NCBI GenBank assembly: GCA_902589395.1
Contig: CACIST010000001.1
Span: forward strand, 124,001-188,000
From: an uncultured Pelagibacteraceae bacterium
GTDB taxonomy: Bacteria; Pseudomonadota; Alphaproteobacteria; Pelagibacterales; Pelagibacteraceae
Direction of reading: 5' to 3'
Length of the DNA stretch: 64,000 bases
Under the pieces are notes generated by a model that saw only the letters and a list, made by a program, of their open reading frames with translations, made no database searches and had not been told where the DNA came from. This document shows positions 44,825-53,777 of the stretch, one piece after another. Positions within the stretch are counted from its first letter, which is position 1. Each line of letters opens with the position of its first letter. Made by a program: the position numbers and the translations under genes.

Positions 44825-45407
44825 AAAAATTATAATATTATTAAGTCTTATAGTAATTACTGGATGTGTAGGATATTCTTCTACTGGAGTTTTAGGAACG
44901 GGAGTATCAATAGCATTAGACCCAAGAAGTCTTGGAACCCAAATTGATGACTCATTAATGCAACAAAATTTAAGAGCAAGATTAATATCAGCAGATAAAA
45001 GTTACATTATCTCTGTGAAAACAAAAATACTTGATGGAAGAATATTTCTGACTGGTAAAGTAAATTCTGTTGAGGACAAACTTAACATTACAAAGCTAGC
45101 ATGGGAAATCAAAGGTGCACGATCTGTAAAAAATGATTTACAAATTAAAGAAGAATTTGATTTTAAAAGATCTGCAAAAGATTTGTTAATAACTTCACAA
45201 CTTAGAGCAGCTTTAATTGGAAGTAAAAAAATAAAAGCAGTTAATTATAATATCGATACCTATAAAAAGAAAATATATATTTATGGAATTGCTCAAAATC
45301 AAGCAGAGAGAGACGAGGTTACAAAAGAAGCCAAACAAATTTTAGATGTTGAAGATGTAATCACAAGTATTTTCTTAGTTGACGATTTAAGAGTTGTTAA
45401 AAAATAA
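44814..45407 (+). CDS. BON-domain lipoprotein (YraP/DolP-like)
   Basis: The N-terminus is a lipoprotein signal with VITGC, Cys18 being the lipid site. Two BON domains follow, about residues 45-115 (DDSLMQQNLRARLISADKSY, GRIFLTGKVNS) and 120-190 (LLITSQLRAALIG, KKIYIYGIAQN). DolP, the E. coli homologue, helps outer-membrane integrity at division sites. Position after rsmI and the LpoA-like gene is conserved, which supports the call. Its start lies inside the end of rsmI. Length 197 is normal. Confidence 0.9.
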   Translation: MRIKKIIILLSLIVITGCVGYSSTGVLGTGVSIALDPRSLGTQIDDSLMQQNLRARLISADKSYIISVKTKILDGRIFLTGKVNSVEDKLNITKLAWEIKGARSVKNDLQIKEEFDFKRSAKDLLITSQLRAALIGSKKIKAVNYNIDTYKKKIYIYGIAQNQAERDEVTKEAKQILDVEDVITSIFLVDDLRVVKK

Positions 45408-45419
45408 TATATATTCAAC

Positions 45420-47699
45420 TTATTTATATTTAATTACACTAGCAGAATAAGCAGCAACTGATGCTAAATCTAATATTTCTGATGTAGAGGATCTAAGGGG
45501 GGCAATTTCTATTGGCTGAGCTAGCCCTATCAATAATGGGCCGATAACTTTAGCTCCTCCAAGTGTCTTCATTATTTTATTAGAAATAGCAGCACTATGT
45601 TGACCTGGCATTATTAAAATATTAGCATTACCCACTATTTCTGAAAACGGATATAGGTCAGTATACTCTTCATTAAGAGCAACGTCAGGCTGCATGTCAC
45701 CATCAAATTTAAAATCTACTTTTCTTTCTTTTAAAATTTCTACAGCATCTCTTATATGTTTTGTCCTACTAGTGACTGGCTGGCCAAAAGTTGAATGAGA
45801 TAAAAACGCAACTTTAGGATCAAATCCAAATAATCTAACAACCCTTGCAGATGATATTGCTATATCAGCTAATTCTTCAGATGAAGGATACTCATTAACA
45901 GATGTATCCCCAATAAACACAGTTTTACCCTTGCTGACTAACATATTTAATCCAAACATTATTTCTCCTTTTCTTGGAGGAATTACTTTTTTAATTTTTT
46001 CTAATGATTGAGAATATCTCCTGGTATTACCCGTAACCATTGCATCTGCATCTCCACATTCAACCATACAAGATCCCCAAATTACTCTGTCATTTCTGAT
46101 CATTCTATCACAATCTCTCTCAAGCATACCTTGCTCTCTATGCATTTTTTTAAAAAGAAATTTTACATATTTGTGTCTCAATTTTTTATCAGTAGAATTC
46201 ACGATTTTAATATCTAGGTTTTCCCCATAACCAATTTCTTTCAGTCTTTGTTTAACAACCTTCTCTTTTGCAACAATTATTGGTGTTCCTAGTCCACCAT
46301 TTTTAAATGCAATCGCAGCTTTAAGCGTATTCTCATCCTCACCATCTGCAAACACTACAGTTTTTGGATCTTTTTTAACTTTAGAATTTATCCCTTGTAG
46401 AATTGTTACTGATGGATCTAATCTTTGTTTCAATTGTTCAGAGTATAGATTAAAATTTTCTATATTTTTTCTAGCAACTCCACTTTTTATCGCGGCTTTT
46501 GCTACTGCAACTGGAATTACACTTATTAGTCTAGGATCAAATGTGGATGGAATAATATAATCTTTACCATATTTAGGCCTGTCTCCTCCCATTGCTGCCG
46601 CTACCTCATCTGGAACTCTTTCTCTAGCTAACTTAGCAATTGCATTAGCTGCAGAAATTTTCATTTCCTCATTTATTGTTTTTGCTCTTACATCGAGAGC
46701 ACCTCTAAATATATATGGAAAACCAATTAAATTATTAACTTGGTTTGCATAATCCGATCTACCAGTTGCTATAATTGCGTCCTTCCTAATCTTGTAAGCT
46801 TCCTCTGGTAAAATTTCTGGATCTGGGTTAGCGCATGCAAATATAATTGGATTTTTTGCCATTTGTTTGATCATTTCTTTTTTTAAAATTCCTGCCGAGG
46901 ATAATCCTAGAAAAACATCTGCATTTTTTAATGCATCACTTAGGGTTTTATCTTTTGTTTTTTTTGCATACTTTAATTTCCACTTATTTAATCCTTTTCT
47001 GTCAATACTAATTACCCCTTTACTATCTATCATTGTTAAATTATTTTTTTTTACCCCTAATTTCAAAAATAAATCTGAGCACGCCATGGCAGATGCTCCT
47101 GCACCATTAACAACAACTTTTACTTTAGAAATAATTTTTTTAGTAATATGAATCGAATTAATAAGCGCTGCTGATGTAATGATTGCTGTTCCATGCTGAT
47201 CATCATGAAAAACTGGAATATCAAGAATTTTCTTTAAATTTTCCTCAATTATAAAACACTCTGGGGCAGCAATATCCTCAAGATTGATACCCCCAAAACT
47301 TACAGCAAAATTTTTTATACTATTAACTATTTCTTCAGGGTCTTTACTGTCAATTTCTAAATCAATAGCATTTATATCTGCAAATCTTTTAAATAATACT
47401 GCTTTACCTTCCATTACAGGTTTTGATGCAATTGCCCCTAAGTTACCCAATCCTAAAATTGCAGATCCATTACTTATCACTGCAACTAAATTTCCTTTGG
47501 TAGTATAATCATATGCCCGCTCTGGATTTTTAAAAATTTCTTTAACTGGAGCTGCAACACCTGGAGAGTAAGCTAACGCTAAGTCTCTTTTTGATGTCAT
47601 CGGTTTTGATGAATTTATCTCAATCTTGCCAGATTTATTTGAATTATGAAATTCAAGAGCCTCTTTATCTGAATAATGTTCTATTTTGTTTTTTTTCAT
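45420..47699 (-). CDS. maeB: NADP-dependent malic enzyme with phosphotransacetylase-like domain
   Basis: The enzyme oxidatively decarboxylates malate to pyruvate. The malic domain (about 1-430) has LAYSPGVAAPVKE near 40-52, HDDQHGTAI near 164-172 and a Rossmann VVNGAGASAMACSDLF near 193-208. The C-terminal half (about 430-759) resembles phosphotransacetylase, which in such fusions is structural or regulatory, with VFADGEDENTLKAA near 447-460 and PLLIGLAQPIEI near the end. I chose the ATG at 47699; an upstream extension to 47774 is open but has no homology. It is divergent from murJ over 49 bp. Length about 759. Confidence 0.95.
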   Translation of the reverse strand: MKKNKIEHYSDKEALEFHNSNKSGKIEINSSKPMTSKRDLALAYSPGVAAPVKEIFKNPERAYDYTTKGNLVAVISNGSAILGLGNLGAIASKPVMEGKAVLFKRFADINAIDLEIDSKDPEEIVNSIKNFAVSFGGINLEDIAAPECFIIEENLKKILDIPVFHDDQHGTAIITSAALINSIHITKKIISKVKVVVNGAGASAMACSDLFLKLGVKKNNLTMIDSKGVISIDRKGLNKWKLKYAKKTKDKTLSDALKNADVFLGLSSAGILKKEMIKQMAKNPIIFACANPDPEILPEEAYKIRKDAIIATGRSDYANQVNNLIGFPYIFRGALDVRAKTINEEMKISAANAIAKLARERVPDEVAAAMGGDRPKYGKDYIIPSTFDPRLISVIPVAVAKAAIKSGVARKNIENFNLYSEQLKQRLDPSVTILQGINSKVKKDPKTVVFADGEDENTLKAAIAFKNGGLGTPIIVAKEKVVKQRLKEIGYGENLDIKIVNSTDKKLRHKYVKFLFKKMHREQGMLERDCDRMIRNDRVIWGSCMVECGDADAMVTGNTRRYSQSLEKIKKVIPPRKGEIMFGLNMLVSKGKTVFIGDTSVNEYPSSEELADIAISSARVVRLFGFDPKVAFLSHSTFGQPVTSRTKHIRDAVEILKERKVDFKFDGDMQPDVALNEEYTDLYPFSEIVGNANILIMPGQHSAAISNKIMKTLGGAKVIGPLLIGLAQPIEIAPLRSSTSEILDLASVAAYSASVIKYK

Positions 47700-47748
47700 T
47701 GGGTAAATTAAATATACTATTAAGGTAAATTTAAGACTAATATGATTT

Positions 47749-49278
47749 ATGAACCTCATTAAGTCAACAAGCACATTTAGTCTATTTGTTTTGTTAAGTA
47801 GGGTTCTTGGTTACATTAGAGATTTTTTCATAGCAATATACCTTGGTTCCGGACCTTTAGCAGATGCTTTTTTTGTAGCCTTTAGAATTCCAAATACTTT
47901 TAGAAGATTATTTTCAGAGGGAACTTTTAATGCTGCATTTGTTCCATCTTATTCCTCAGAACTTCTTAGATCAAAAAAAAATGCAAACACTTTGGCAAGT
48001 ACAATTTTTAATCTATTGCTATTAGGCTTGTTCTTTACGATCTTAATAATTGAAATATTCATGCCAGCTTTTATTAAATTAATTGCACCAGGATTTTCAA
48101 ATGATACAGAAAAATTAAATATTGCAATTGACCTAACTAGAATTACATTTCCTTTTTTATTTTTTATTAGTCTTGCATCTTTTTTTTCAGCAATTTTAAA
48201 CTCACATAATAAATTTGCAGCTGCAGCTGCAGCACCAATGATTCTAAATATATTACTTATAATTTGTTTGTTATATGCCGAAAATTTAAATGATTATTTA
48301 GTTTATTACTTATCATATGCTGTTACTCTTGCTGGGCTTCTACAATTTATTTTTTTATTAATATTTGTAAAAAAGTATTTTGTATTAAATATAAATTTTC
48401 GTTTTAAAATAAACGATAAGGTTAAAAATTTTTTTAGTAAACTTTTACCAAGCATATTTTCTTCAGGCGTAACTCAGATAAATATTTTAGTTGGCACAAT
48501 TATTGCATCATTTCAAGCAAGTGCTGTTTCCTATTTATATTATGCAGATAGAATTTATCAGATAAATTTGGCAATAGCTGGTATTGCTATAGGTACTGTA
48601 ATCCTTCCAAACCTTAGTCGACATATTAAAAGTAATAACTCTTTGAAAATTAGAGAGTTACAGAATAAAGCTTTAGAATTAAGTTTATTTTTAAGTTTAC
48701 CAGCATCACTTGCTCTCATTGTTGGCTCAGAGCAAATAACATCTGCCTTATTTGGATATGGTTCTTTCGATAAGTTAAGTGTTAGTAATTCTGCAAAAGC
48801 TTTATTCTATTTTTCTTTTGGGCTTCCAGCATTTTCTTTGATCAAAATATTCTCAACCTTTTTGTTTGCAAGAAATGATACTAAAACACCATTTAAGTAT
48901 TCTTTAATTTCTGTAATTTTAAATATCACAATTAGCTTGATGTTTTTTTCAAAGGTTGGTTTTATTATAATACCAATCGCAACCACAATCTCTTCATGGT
49001 TTAATGGAATTATTTTATTAGTTTTTGTAATTAATAAAAATTACTTTAAATTTAGTTCAAATTTTATTACTCAAATATCAAAAATTATTTTCTCAAATAT
49101 AATTGCAATTTTAATATTTTATTTTTTGATAAATCTTTTAGAAAGCTCATTAGTCTATGTAAACAATTATAAATTTGTTTTTATTGTTTTGATTGTTTTA
49201 TTAACTTTTGTTTCATACATCGGATTTTCTATTATTATAAAAGCCTTTAAAATTTCAGATATTAATTTAAAGTATTGA
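47749..49278 (+). CDS. murJ: Lipid II flippase MurJ
   Basis: MurJ flips the peptidoglycan precursor lipid II across the inner membrane. The protein has about 14 hydrophobic segments in 509 residues, typical of the MOP superfamily MVIN class, with STFSLFVLLSRVLGYIRD near 5-22, ADAFFVAFRIPNTFRRLFSEG near 38-58 and RNDTKTPFKYS near 377-387. It is followed by trpS after 3 bases. It is divergent from the malic enzyme gene and probably starts a plus-strand transcript. Confidence 0.95.
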   Translation: MNLIKSTSTFSLFVLLSRVLGYIRDFFIAIYLGSGPLADAFFVAFRIPNTFRRLFSEGTFNAAFVPSYSSELLRSKKNANTLASTIFNLLLLGLFFTILIIEIFMPAFIKLIAPGFSNDTEKLNIAIDLTRITFPFLFFISLASFFSAILNSHNKFAAAAAAPMILNILLIICLLYAENLNDYLVYYLSYAVTLAGLLQFIFLLIFVKKYFVLNINFRFKINDKVKNFFSKLLPSIFSSGVTQINILVGTIIASFQASAVSYLYYADRIYQINLAIAGIAIGTVILPNLSRHIKSNNSLKIRELQNKALELSLFLSLPASLALIVGSEQITSALFGYGSFDKLSVSNSAKALFYFSFGLPAFSLIKIFSTFLFARNDTKTPFKYSLISVILNITISLMFFSKVGFIIIPIATTISSWFNGIILLVFVINKNYFKFSSNFITQISKIIFSNIIAILIFYFLINLLESSLVYVNNYKFVFIVLIVLLTFVSYIGFSIIIKAFKISDINLKY

Positions 49279-49281
49279 TAG

Positions 49282-50283
49282 ATGTCCAAAAAAATATTTT
49301 CTGGTGTTCAGCCTACAGGTAATCTTCACTTAGGTAATTATCTTGGTGCTATTAAAAATTTTGTTGAATTAAATAATGATAATCAAAATGAATGTATTTT
49401 TTGTGTTGTAGATTTACATGCAATCACTGTTAAGCAAGATAAAGATCAATTAAAGAACAATATTCTTGAAACAACTGCAACATTTATAGCAAGCGGTATT
49501 AATCCAAGTAAAAGTATTATTTTTAATCAATCAAAAGTTCATGCACATGCAGAAGGATCATGGATGTTAAGTTGCATGGCACCAATGGGTTGGTTAAATA
49601 GAATGACACAATTTAAAGAAAAAGCTGGCAAAGATAAGGAAAAGGCTTCTGTTGGTCTATACATTTATCCCATATTGATGGCCAGCGATATATTACTTTA
49701 TGATGCAACGCATGTACCAGTTGGAGAAGATCAGAAACAACATTTGGAATTAACAAGAGACATTGCCCAAAAATTTAATAAAGATTTTGACTGTGAGGAT
49801 TTTTTAAAGGTTCCGGAACCTTTAATACGAAAAAGTTTTTCGAGAATAATGAGTTTAAAAGATGGTTCAAAAAAAATGAGTAAATCAGATCCATCAGATC
49901 TTAGTAGAATTAATTTAAATGATACTAAAGACGAAATTATAAACAAAATTAAAAAAGCAAAAACTGACTCTTTACCAATTCCTTATGAAGAACAGAAATT
50001 AAAAGATAGACCTGAAGCTGAAAATCTTCTTGGAATATATTCAAGTATTTCAGATCAAACTTTAGATAAAACTTTAGAAGAATTTGGGGGAAAAAATTTT
50101 TCAGATCTAAAAAGTCAATTAGTTGAAGTTTTATCAAGTAAAATTTCCCCAATTTCCGATGAAATAAAAAAATTGATCAATGATCAAAATTATTTAGACA
50201 AAGTTCTTGCGGAAGGAGCATTTAAGGCAGAAGAAATTGCAGGAAAAAAAATAAAAGAAATGAAGAAAATAATAGGTTTTTAA
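49282..50283 (+). CDS. trpS: Tryptophanyl-tRNA synthetase
   Basis: TrpS charges tRNA-Trp. GVQPTGNLHLGNYLGA at residues 8-23 contains the HIGH-equivalent HLGN, SGV start is typical, and the KMSKS loop appears as KKMSKSDPSD near 196-205. The length of 333 is normal for the bacterial dimeric enzyme. It lies 3 bases after murJ and 38 bp before nfu, an order that is common in alphaproteobacteria. Confidence 0.97.
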   Translation: MSKKIFSGVQPTGNLHLGNYLGAIKNFVELNNDNQNECIFCVVDLHAITVKQDKDQLKNNILETTATFIASGINPSKSIIFNQSKVHAHAEGSWMLSCMAPMGWLNRMTQFKEKAGKDKEKASVGLYIYPILMASDILLYDATHVPVGEDQKQHLELTRDIAQKFNKDFDCEDFLKVPEPLIRKSFSRIMSLKDGSKKMSKSDPSDLSRINLNDTKDEIINKIKKAKTDSLPIPYEEQKLKDRPEAENLLGIYSSISDQTLDKTLEEFGGKNFSDLKSQLVEVLSSKISPISDEIKKLINDQNYLDKVLAEGAFKAEEIAGKKIKEMKKIIGF

Positions 50284-50321
50284 ATTCTTTAAATTTAAGA
50301 ATTTATGGCTATATAAGAAGT

Positions 50322-50864
50322 ATGTTTATTCAAACTCAAAAAACTCCAAACCCAAATTCTCTCAAATTCCTACCAGGTAAAAGGGTATCAAACGATGGGC
50401 CTTATGAATTTTTAAATGCGAACCAAACACAAATTCCTTTATTAAAAAATATTTTATCAATTAATGGTGTTACAGGAATATTTTTGAGTGAGGATTTTCT
50501 ATCAATTAATAAAATTCAAGGTGAAAAATGGGAAAATATAAAGCATATTGTTATTTCACATTTAAATGAATTCTATGATGAAGGTAATGAGTTTATCATA
50601 AATAAAAAGTCAGAATTAGACAATAGTAACGATTATGGTGAAATTGAAAATAAAATTATTAAAATATTAGAAACTAAAATTAGGCCAGCTGTAGCGAGAG
50701 ATGGTGGAGACATAACATTTAAAGAATTTAATGATGGAAAAGTTACAGTTATATTAAAAGGTAGTTGTTCTGGATGCCCATCTTCAACTTTAACTTTAAA
50801 ACAAGGTGTCCAAAACCTACTTTGTCATTATATACCAGAAGTTAAAGAAGTTTTAGCTGTATAA
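50322..50864 (+). CDS. NifU/Nfu family iron-sulfur scaffold protein
   Basis: The protein has an N-terminal Nfu_N domain (MFIQTQKTPNPNSLKF start, residues 1-16, to about 90) and a C-terminal NifU domain with the CxxC cluster site CSGCPSS (Cys149, Cys152) preceded by RPAVARDGGDI near 121-131. Nfu carriers accept an Fe-S cluster and pass it to apo-proteins. Length 180 is typical of the alphaproteobacterial/mitochondrial NFU1 type. Several clients are encoded in this window, such as MiaB and Nth, although the link is only functional plausibility. Confidence 0.95.
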   Translation: MFIQTQKTPNPNSLKFLPGKRVSNDGPYEFLNANQTQIPLLKNILSINGVTGIFLSEDFLSINKIQGEKWENIKHIVISHLNEFYDEGNEFIINKKSELDNSNDYGEIENKIIKILETKIRPAVARDGGDITFKEFNDGKVTVILKGSCSGCPSSTLTLKQGVQNLLCHYIPEVKEVLAV

Positions 50865-50900
50865 TATCAACTCTATCATTTATAAGAATTAAGAATAGTT

Positions 50901-51983
50901 ATGAAAAAAAAAAATTTTAGAACAAAACAAGATAACAGTAATCTAAATTTATTTAAAACTATGTTAACAAGTTTAGCTATAATTTTAGTATTCTCAATTT
51001 TACCAAATTCAGTTAGTTTTATAAAAAATAATTTTAAATCAAATGAAGTTGTTCTTAATTCCTCAAAACAAAGTTTTAACGAAACATTAGATAAGCAGAA
51101 TAAAAAAAATAAAATAATAAAAGATACTACAAAAGATAGATTATCATGGAATATCTTTGAAGACATTGATGTTTTTGGTAAAGATGAAGCGGATAACGAT
51201 CCTCAAAGATTGAGCGCCTCAACAATTGAAGAACTATTTAAAGATAATGGATATGATCTCGATACTGTTAAAAAAACTAAATTAGTCAATGTAGGCAATC
51301 AATTAACAAAGCTTCCCAAAGAACTAAAAAATATTGAAAGTCCCAAAAAAAGAAAAAAACTGTTTATTAAAATTGTACTACCATTGGTTATTGAGGAAAA
51401 TCTTAAAATAAGATTTGATCGAAAAAAACTTTTTGAAATTTTAAATAAAAATAATACCTCATCACGTGATAAAGCCTGGTTTGAACTGAAATTTAAACAG
51501 TATGGTATTAAAAATAATGATTTAGCAAAACTTAAAATAAGAATGGATGAAATTCCAGTTTCATTAGCAATAGCTCAAGCTGCAAAAGAAACTGGTTGGG
51601 GAAGTTCGAGATTTGCACAAGAAGGTAATGCATTATTTGGTCAGTGGACTTGGTCTGGTGAAGGTATTAAGCCTTTAGAAGTTGAAAAAGACAAAAAACA
51701 TAAAGTCGCAAAATTTAAAATTTTGAAAGCTTCTGTAAGAGCTTATCAAAGAAATTTAAATACACATCCTAGCTATAAAGAATTTAGAATTGAACGAGCA
51801 ATTCAAAGAGATAATGATGAAAAGTTAGATAGTTTAAAACTAGTTAATTTTTTAGAAAAATATGCTGAAACAGGTCAAGAATATACAGAAGTTCTTAAAA
51901 AAATCATTAATCAGAATTCTTTAACTGATTTTGATGATGTAGATATTTTACCGACAAGTTTAAAAATGAAGAGTCTAATTTAG
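50901..51983 (+). CDS. Membrane-anchored glucosaminidase (Bax-like)
   Basis: One hydrophobic segment near residues 20-36 anchors the protein, and a Lys/Asn-rich linker leads to a C-terminal glucosaminidase domain: MDEIPVSLAIAQAAKETGWG near 214-233 with the likely catalytic Glu near 230, GNALFGQWTW near 241-250, and KILKASVRAYQRNLNTHPSY near 272-291. It should cleave peptidoglycan glycan strands. The order is like the Bax proteins of proteobacteria. The gene overlaps the converging deacetylase by 9 bp; two carbohydrate enzymes thus sit tail to tail. Confidence 0.85.
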   Translation: MKKKNFRTKQDNSNLNLFKTMLTSLAIILVFSILPNSVSFIKNNFKSNEVVLNSSKQSFNETLDKQNKKNKIIKDTTKDRLSWNIFEDIDVFGKDEADNDPQRLSASTIEELFKDNGYDLDTVKKTKLVNVGNQLTKLPKELKNIESPKKRKKLFIKIVLPLVIEENLKIRFDRKKLFEILNKNNTSSRDKAWFELKFKQYGIKNNDLAKLKIRMDEIPVSLAIAQAAKETGWGSSRFAQEGNALFGQWTWSGEGIKPLEVEKDKKHKVAKFKILKASVRAYQRNLNTHPSYKEFRIERAIQRDNDEKLDSLKLVNFLEKYAETGQEYTEVLKKIINQNSLTDFDDVDILPTSLKMKSLI

Positions 51984-53027
51984 AGTAAATTGAGTTCCAA
52001 ACCATCTCCATCCATCTTTATCCTGCATTGAACAATTAATTCTCCCTCTTCTTGGTAAAAATTTTTCAGTAAAGATAACTTCAATTTTATCTTTTTTATA
52101 ATTTAGTTTTGAATTTTTCCAATCACCACCTTCATTTGAAAAGCAATTTATTTTATTAATTTTAGGTTGATCATTAAAAAATTCTATTACTAGTTTAGGT
52201 GGATTATTAGTTCCTAATAAAAATTTTTCTTCTGGAGCTATGACTTTATATTGAATTGGTAAAAGATTAATTAAAAATTTGAATCTTTCAAGGTCTCCGT
52301 ACTTTTCATTGATTGGAAATCTAGGTAACTCATATTTATCTTTATTTAAATCTATAACTCCTGAATGCTGACCAAAAGCATAGTCAAAATTTTTAGTAAT
52401 ATATTTTTTTTGTTCTAAACTATACTCGCCGAATGGGTAGGAAAAAAATTTAGAGTTATAGCCAAGATTTTTTTCAAATATTTTTATTGATTTAAGAATA
52501 TCTTTTTCGAATTTTTCAAAATTATATTTTACTAAGTATTCATGTGAATGTGAGTGATTTCCAATAAATACAAAATCCTCGTTTGATATCTCTATAATTT
52601 CATCCCAACTCATATAACCTTTGTTACCCACAGCCTCTGTTGAAACAAATAAAATGAAAGGGATCTTATCTCTTTTTAGAATTGGCCATGCATTTAAATA
52701 AAAAGAAGAGAATGCATCATCAATAGTAAGTAAAATTTTTTTTTCTTTACTTACTTTATTAAACTCTAGTTCAAAGTTTTTCGGATTTAAAAAAGAGAAA
52801 TTATTTTCTCTGATAATATTTAAATGTTCTTGAAATACATCAATTTTTATATTGGTAGAGGGATATTTATTTTCCTCAAACCTATGGTACATCAAGGCCA
52901 ATATTCCCTTTTCATTAGGTTCATATTTTTTGTTTACACTATCCGCATATGCATTTAAAAAAAATAGGTAAAAAATGAAAAATTTAATAATTGATGCGGC
53001 TAATGAAAAAATTGTTTTTGTGATCAT
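51975..53027 (-). CDS. Secreted polysaccharide deacetylase
   Basis: The NodB-fold motifs are present: motif 1 as TIDDA at residues 101-105 (usual TFDDG), motif 2 as HSHSH at 158-162 and a SYPFGEY segment near 197-203. ALMYHRFEENKYP near 44-56 is typical of the family. Residues 1-28 give a signal peptide ending AYA. It probably removes N-acetyl groups from an envelope glycan. Only the ATG at 53027 opens the signal peptide; no ATG, GTG or TTG lies further in. The first 53 bases therefore overlap the start of tsaB on the other strand. Confidence 0.87.
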   Translation of the reverse strand: MITKTIFSLAASIIKFFIFYLFFLNAYADSVNKKYEPNEKGILALMYHRFEENKYPSTNIKIDVFQEHLNIIRENNFSFLNPKNFELEFNKVSKEKKILLTIDDAFSSFYLNAWPILKRDKIPFILFVSTEAVGNKGYMSWDEIIEISNEDFVFIGNHSHSHEYLVKYNFEKFEKDILKSIKIFEKNLGYNSKFFSYPFGEYSLEQKKYITKNFDYAFGQHSGVIDLNKDKYELPRFPINEKYGDLERFKFLINLLPIQYKVIAPEEKFLLGTNNPPKLVIEFFNDQPKINKINCFSNEGGDWKNSKLNYKKDKIEVIFTEKFLPRRGRINCSMQDKDGWRWFGTQFTLN

Positions 53028-53340
53028 TACTGATAAACAATCATATACTAGCAGTTATATAAACAGTAGAGAAAATTTTGATAAATTTATGAAACTACTT
53101 ATAGATTTTTTAAATAAAAAAAAATTAAAAATAGTTGATATAGATAGAATTTTTGTTCATTTGGGACCTGGTAAATTTACAAGTCTTAGAATTTCCTTAT
53201 CTATTGCTAAAGCAATATCTTTAGTAAACAATGCAGTTTTAGTAGGGTTTAAATCAAAAGATTTAACAAATAAAAATTACAAAAATTTAATTAAATTAGA
53301 AAAAAATAAAAGTTTGATAAAACCTATATATTCGAGTTAA
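52975..53340 (+). CDS. tsaB: Short TsaB, tRNA threonylcarbamoyladenosine modification protein
   Basis: TsaB helps TsaD make t6A37 in tRNAs that read ANN codons. The start KNLIIDAANEKIVF (residues 2-15) and GPGKFTSLRIS at 64-74 (family GPGSFTGxRIG) identify the N-terminal ASKHA domain. At 121 residues it is about half the usual size; the C-terminal domain is missing, and I see no frameshifted remainder since fur begins 8 bases later. It is likely a natural reduced form or a decayed gene. rimI, normally next, is absent. Its first 53 bases are antisense to the deacetylase signal peptide. Confidence 0.8.
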   Translation: MKNLIIDAANEKIVFVIITDKQSYTSSYINSRENFDKFMKLLIDFLNKKKLKIVDIDRIFVHLGPGKFTSLRISLSIAKAISLVNNAVLVGFKSKDLTNKNYKNLIKLEKNKSLIKPIYSS

Positions 53341-53348
53341 AATAAAAT

Positions 53349-53777
53349 ATGTCTGAAACCATAGAACAAATTTGTTTAAAGAAGGGTGTAAAGCTTACTG
53401 ATCAAAGAAAAATAATTGCTAAAGTTTTATCAGAGTCAAAAGAAGTTTATGGTGAGTCAGACCATCCAGATGTCGATGAATTATATCAAAGAGTAACTAA
53501 ATTAGATTCAAAAATAAGTATTGCTACAGTTTATAGAACAGTCAAGCTTTTTGAAGAGTCTGGTATACTGACTAAGCACGATTTTAAGGGTGGAAAAGCA
53601 AGGTATGAAACATTAGTTGAGAGTCATCATGACCACCTTATTGATATTAAATCAGGTGAAATTATTGAGTTTGTTGATGAAGAAATTGAAAAATTACAAA
53701 AAAAAGTTGCAGAGAAGTATGGATACAATTTAGTGGATCATAAATTAGAATTGTATGGAATTAAAAAAAATAAATGA
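53349..53777 (+). CDS. fur: Fur family transcriptional regulator
   Basis: Fur-type proteins use Fe2+ or Mn2+ as co-repressor to control metal uptake genes. The winged helix has ISIATVYRTVKLFEESGIL at residues 57-75, and the metal site includes ETLVESHHDHLID near 87-99 with His93, His94 and His96, plus His131. There is no CxxC structural zinc pair, which is usual in alphaproteobacterial Fur/Mur proteins, so whether iron or manganese is sensed is open. Length 142 is normal. It overlaps the 2OG oxygenase gene by 4 bp. Confidence 0.94.
   Translation: MSETIEQICLKKGVKLTDQRKIIAKVLSESKEVYGESDHPDVDELYQRVTKLDSKISIATVYRTVKLFEESGILTKHDFKGGKARYETLVESHHDHLIDIKSGEIIEFVDEEIEKLQKKVAEKYGYNLVDHKLELYGIKKNK

Noticed and set aside
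47700-47774. N-terminal extension of the malic enzyme
   Set aside because: The extra 25 residues are hydrophobic junk-like sequence crossing into the murJ promoter and start; the family begins at the ATG at 47699.
51458-51473. TCACGTGA core resembling a third parS site
   Set aside because: Only the central 8 bases match; flanking bases differ from TGTTTCACGTGAAACA on both sides, and it lies about 32 kb from parAB inside a glucosaminidase gene.
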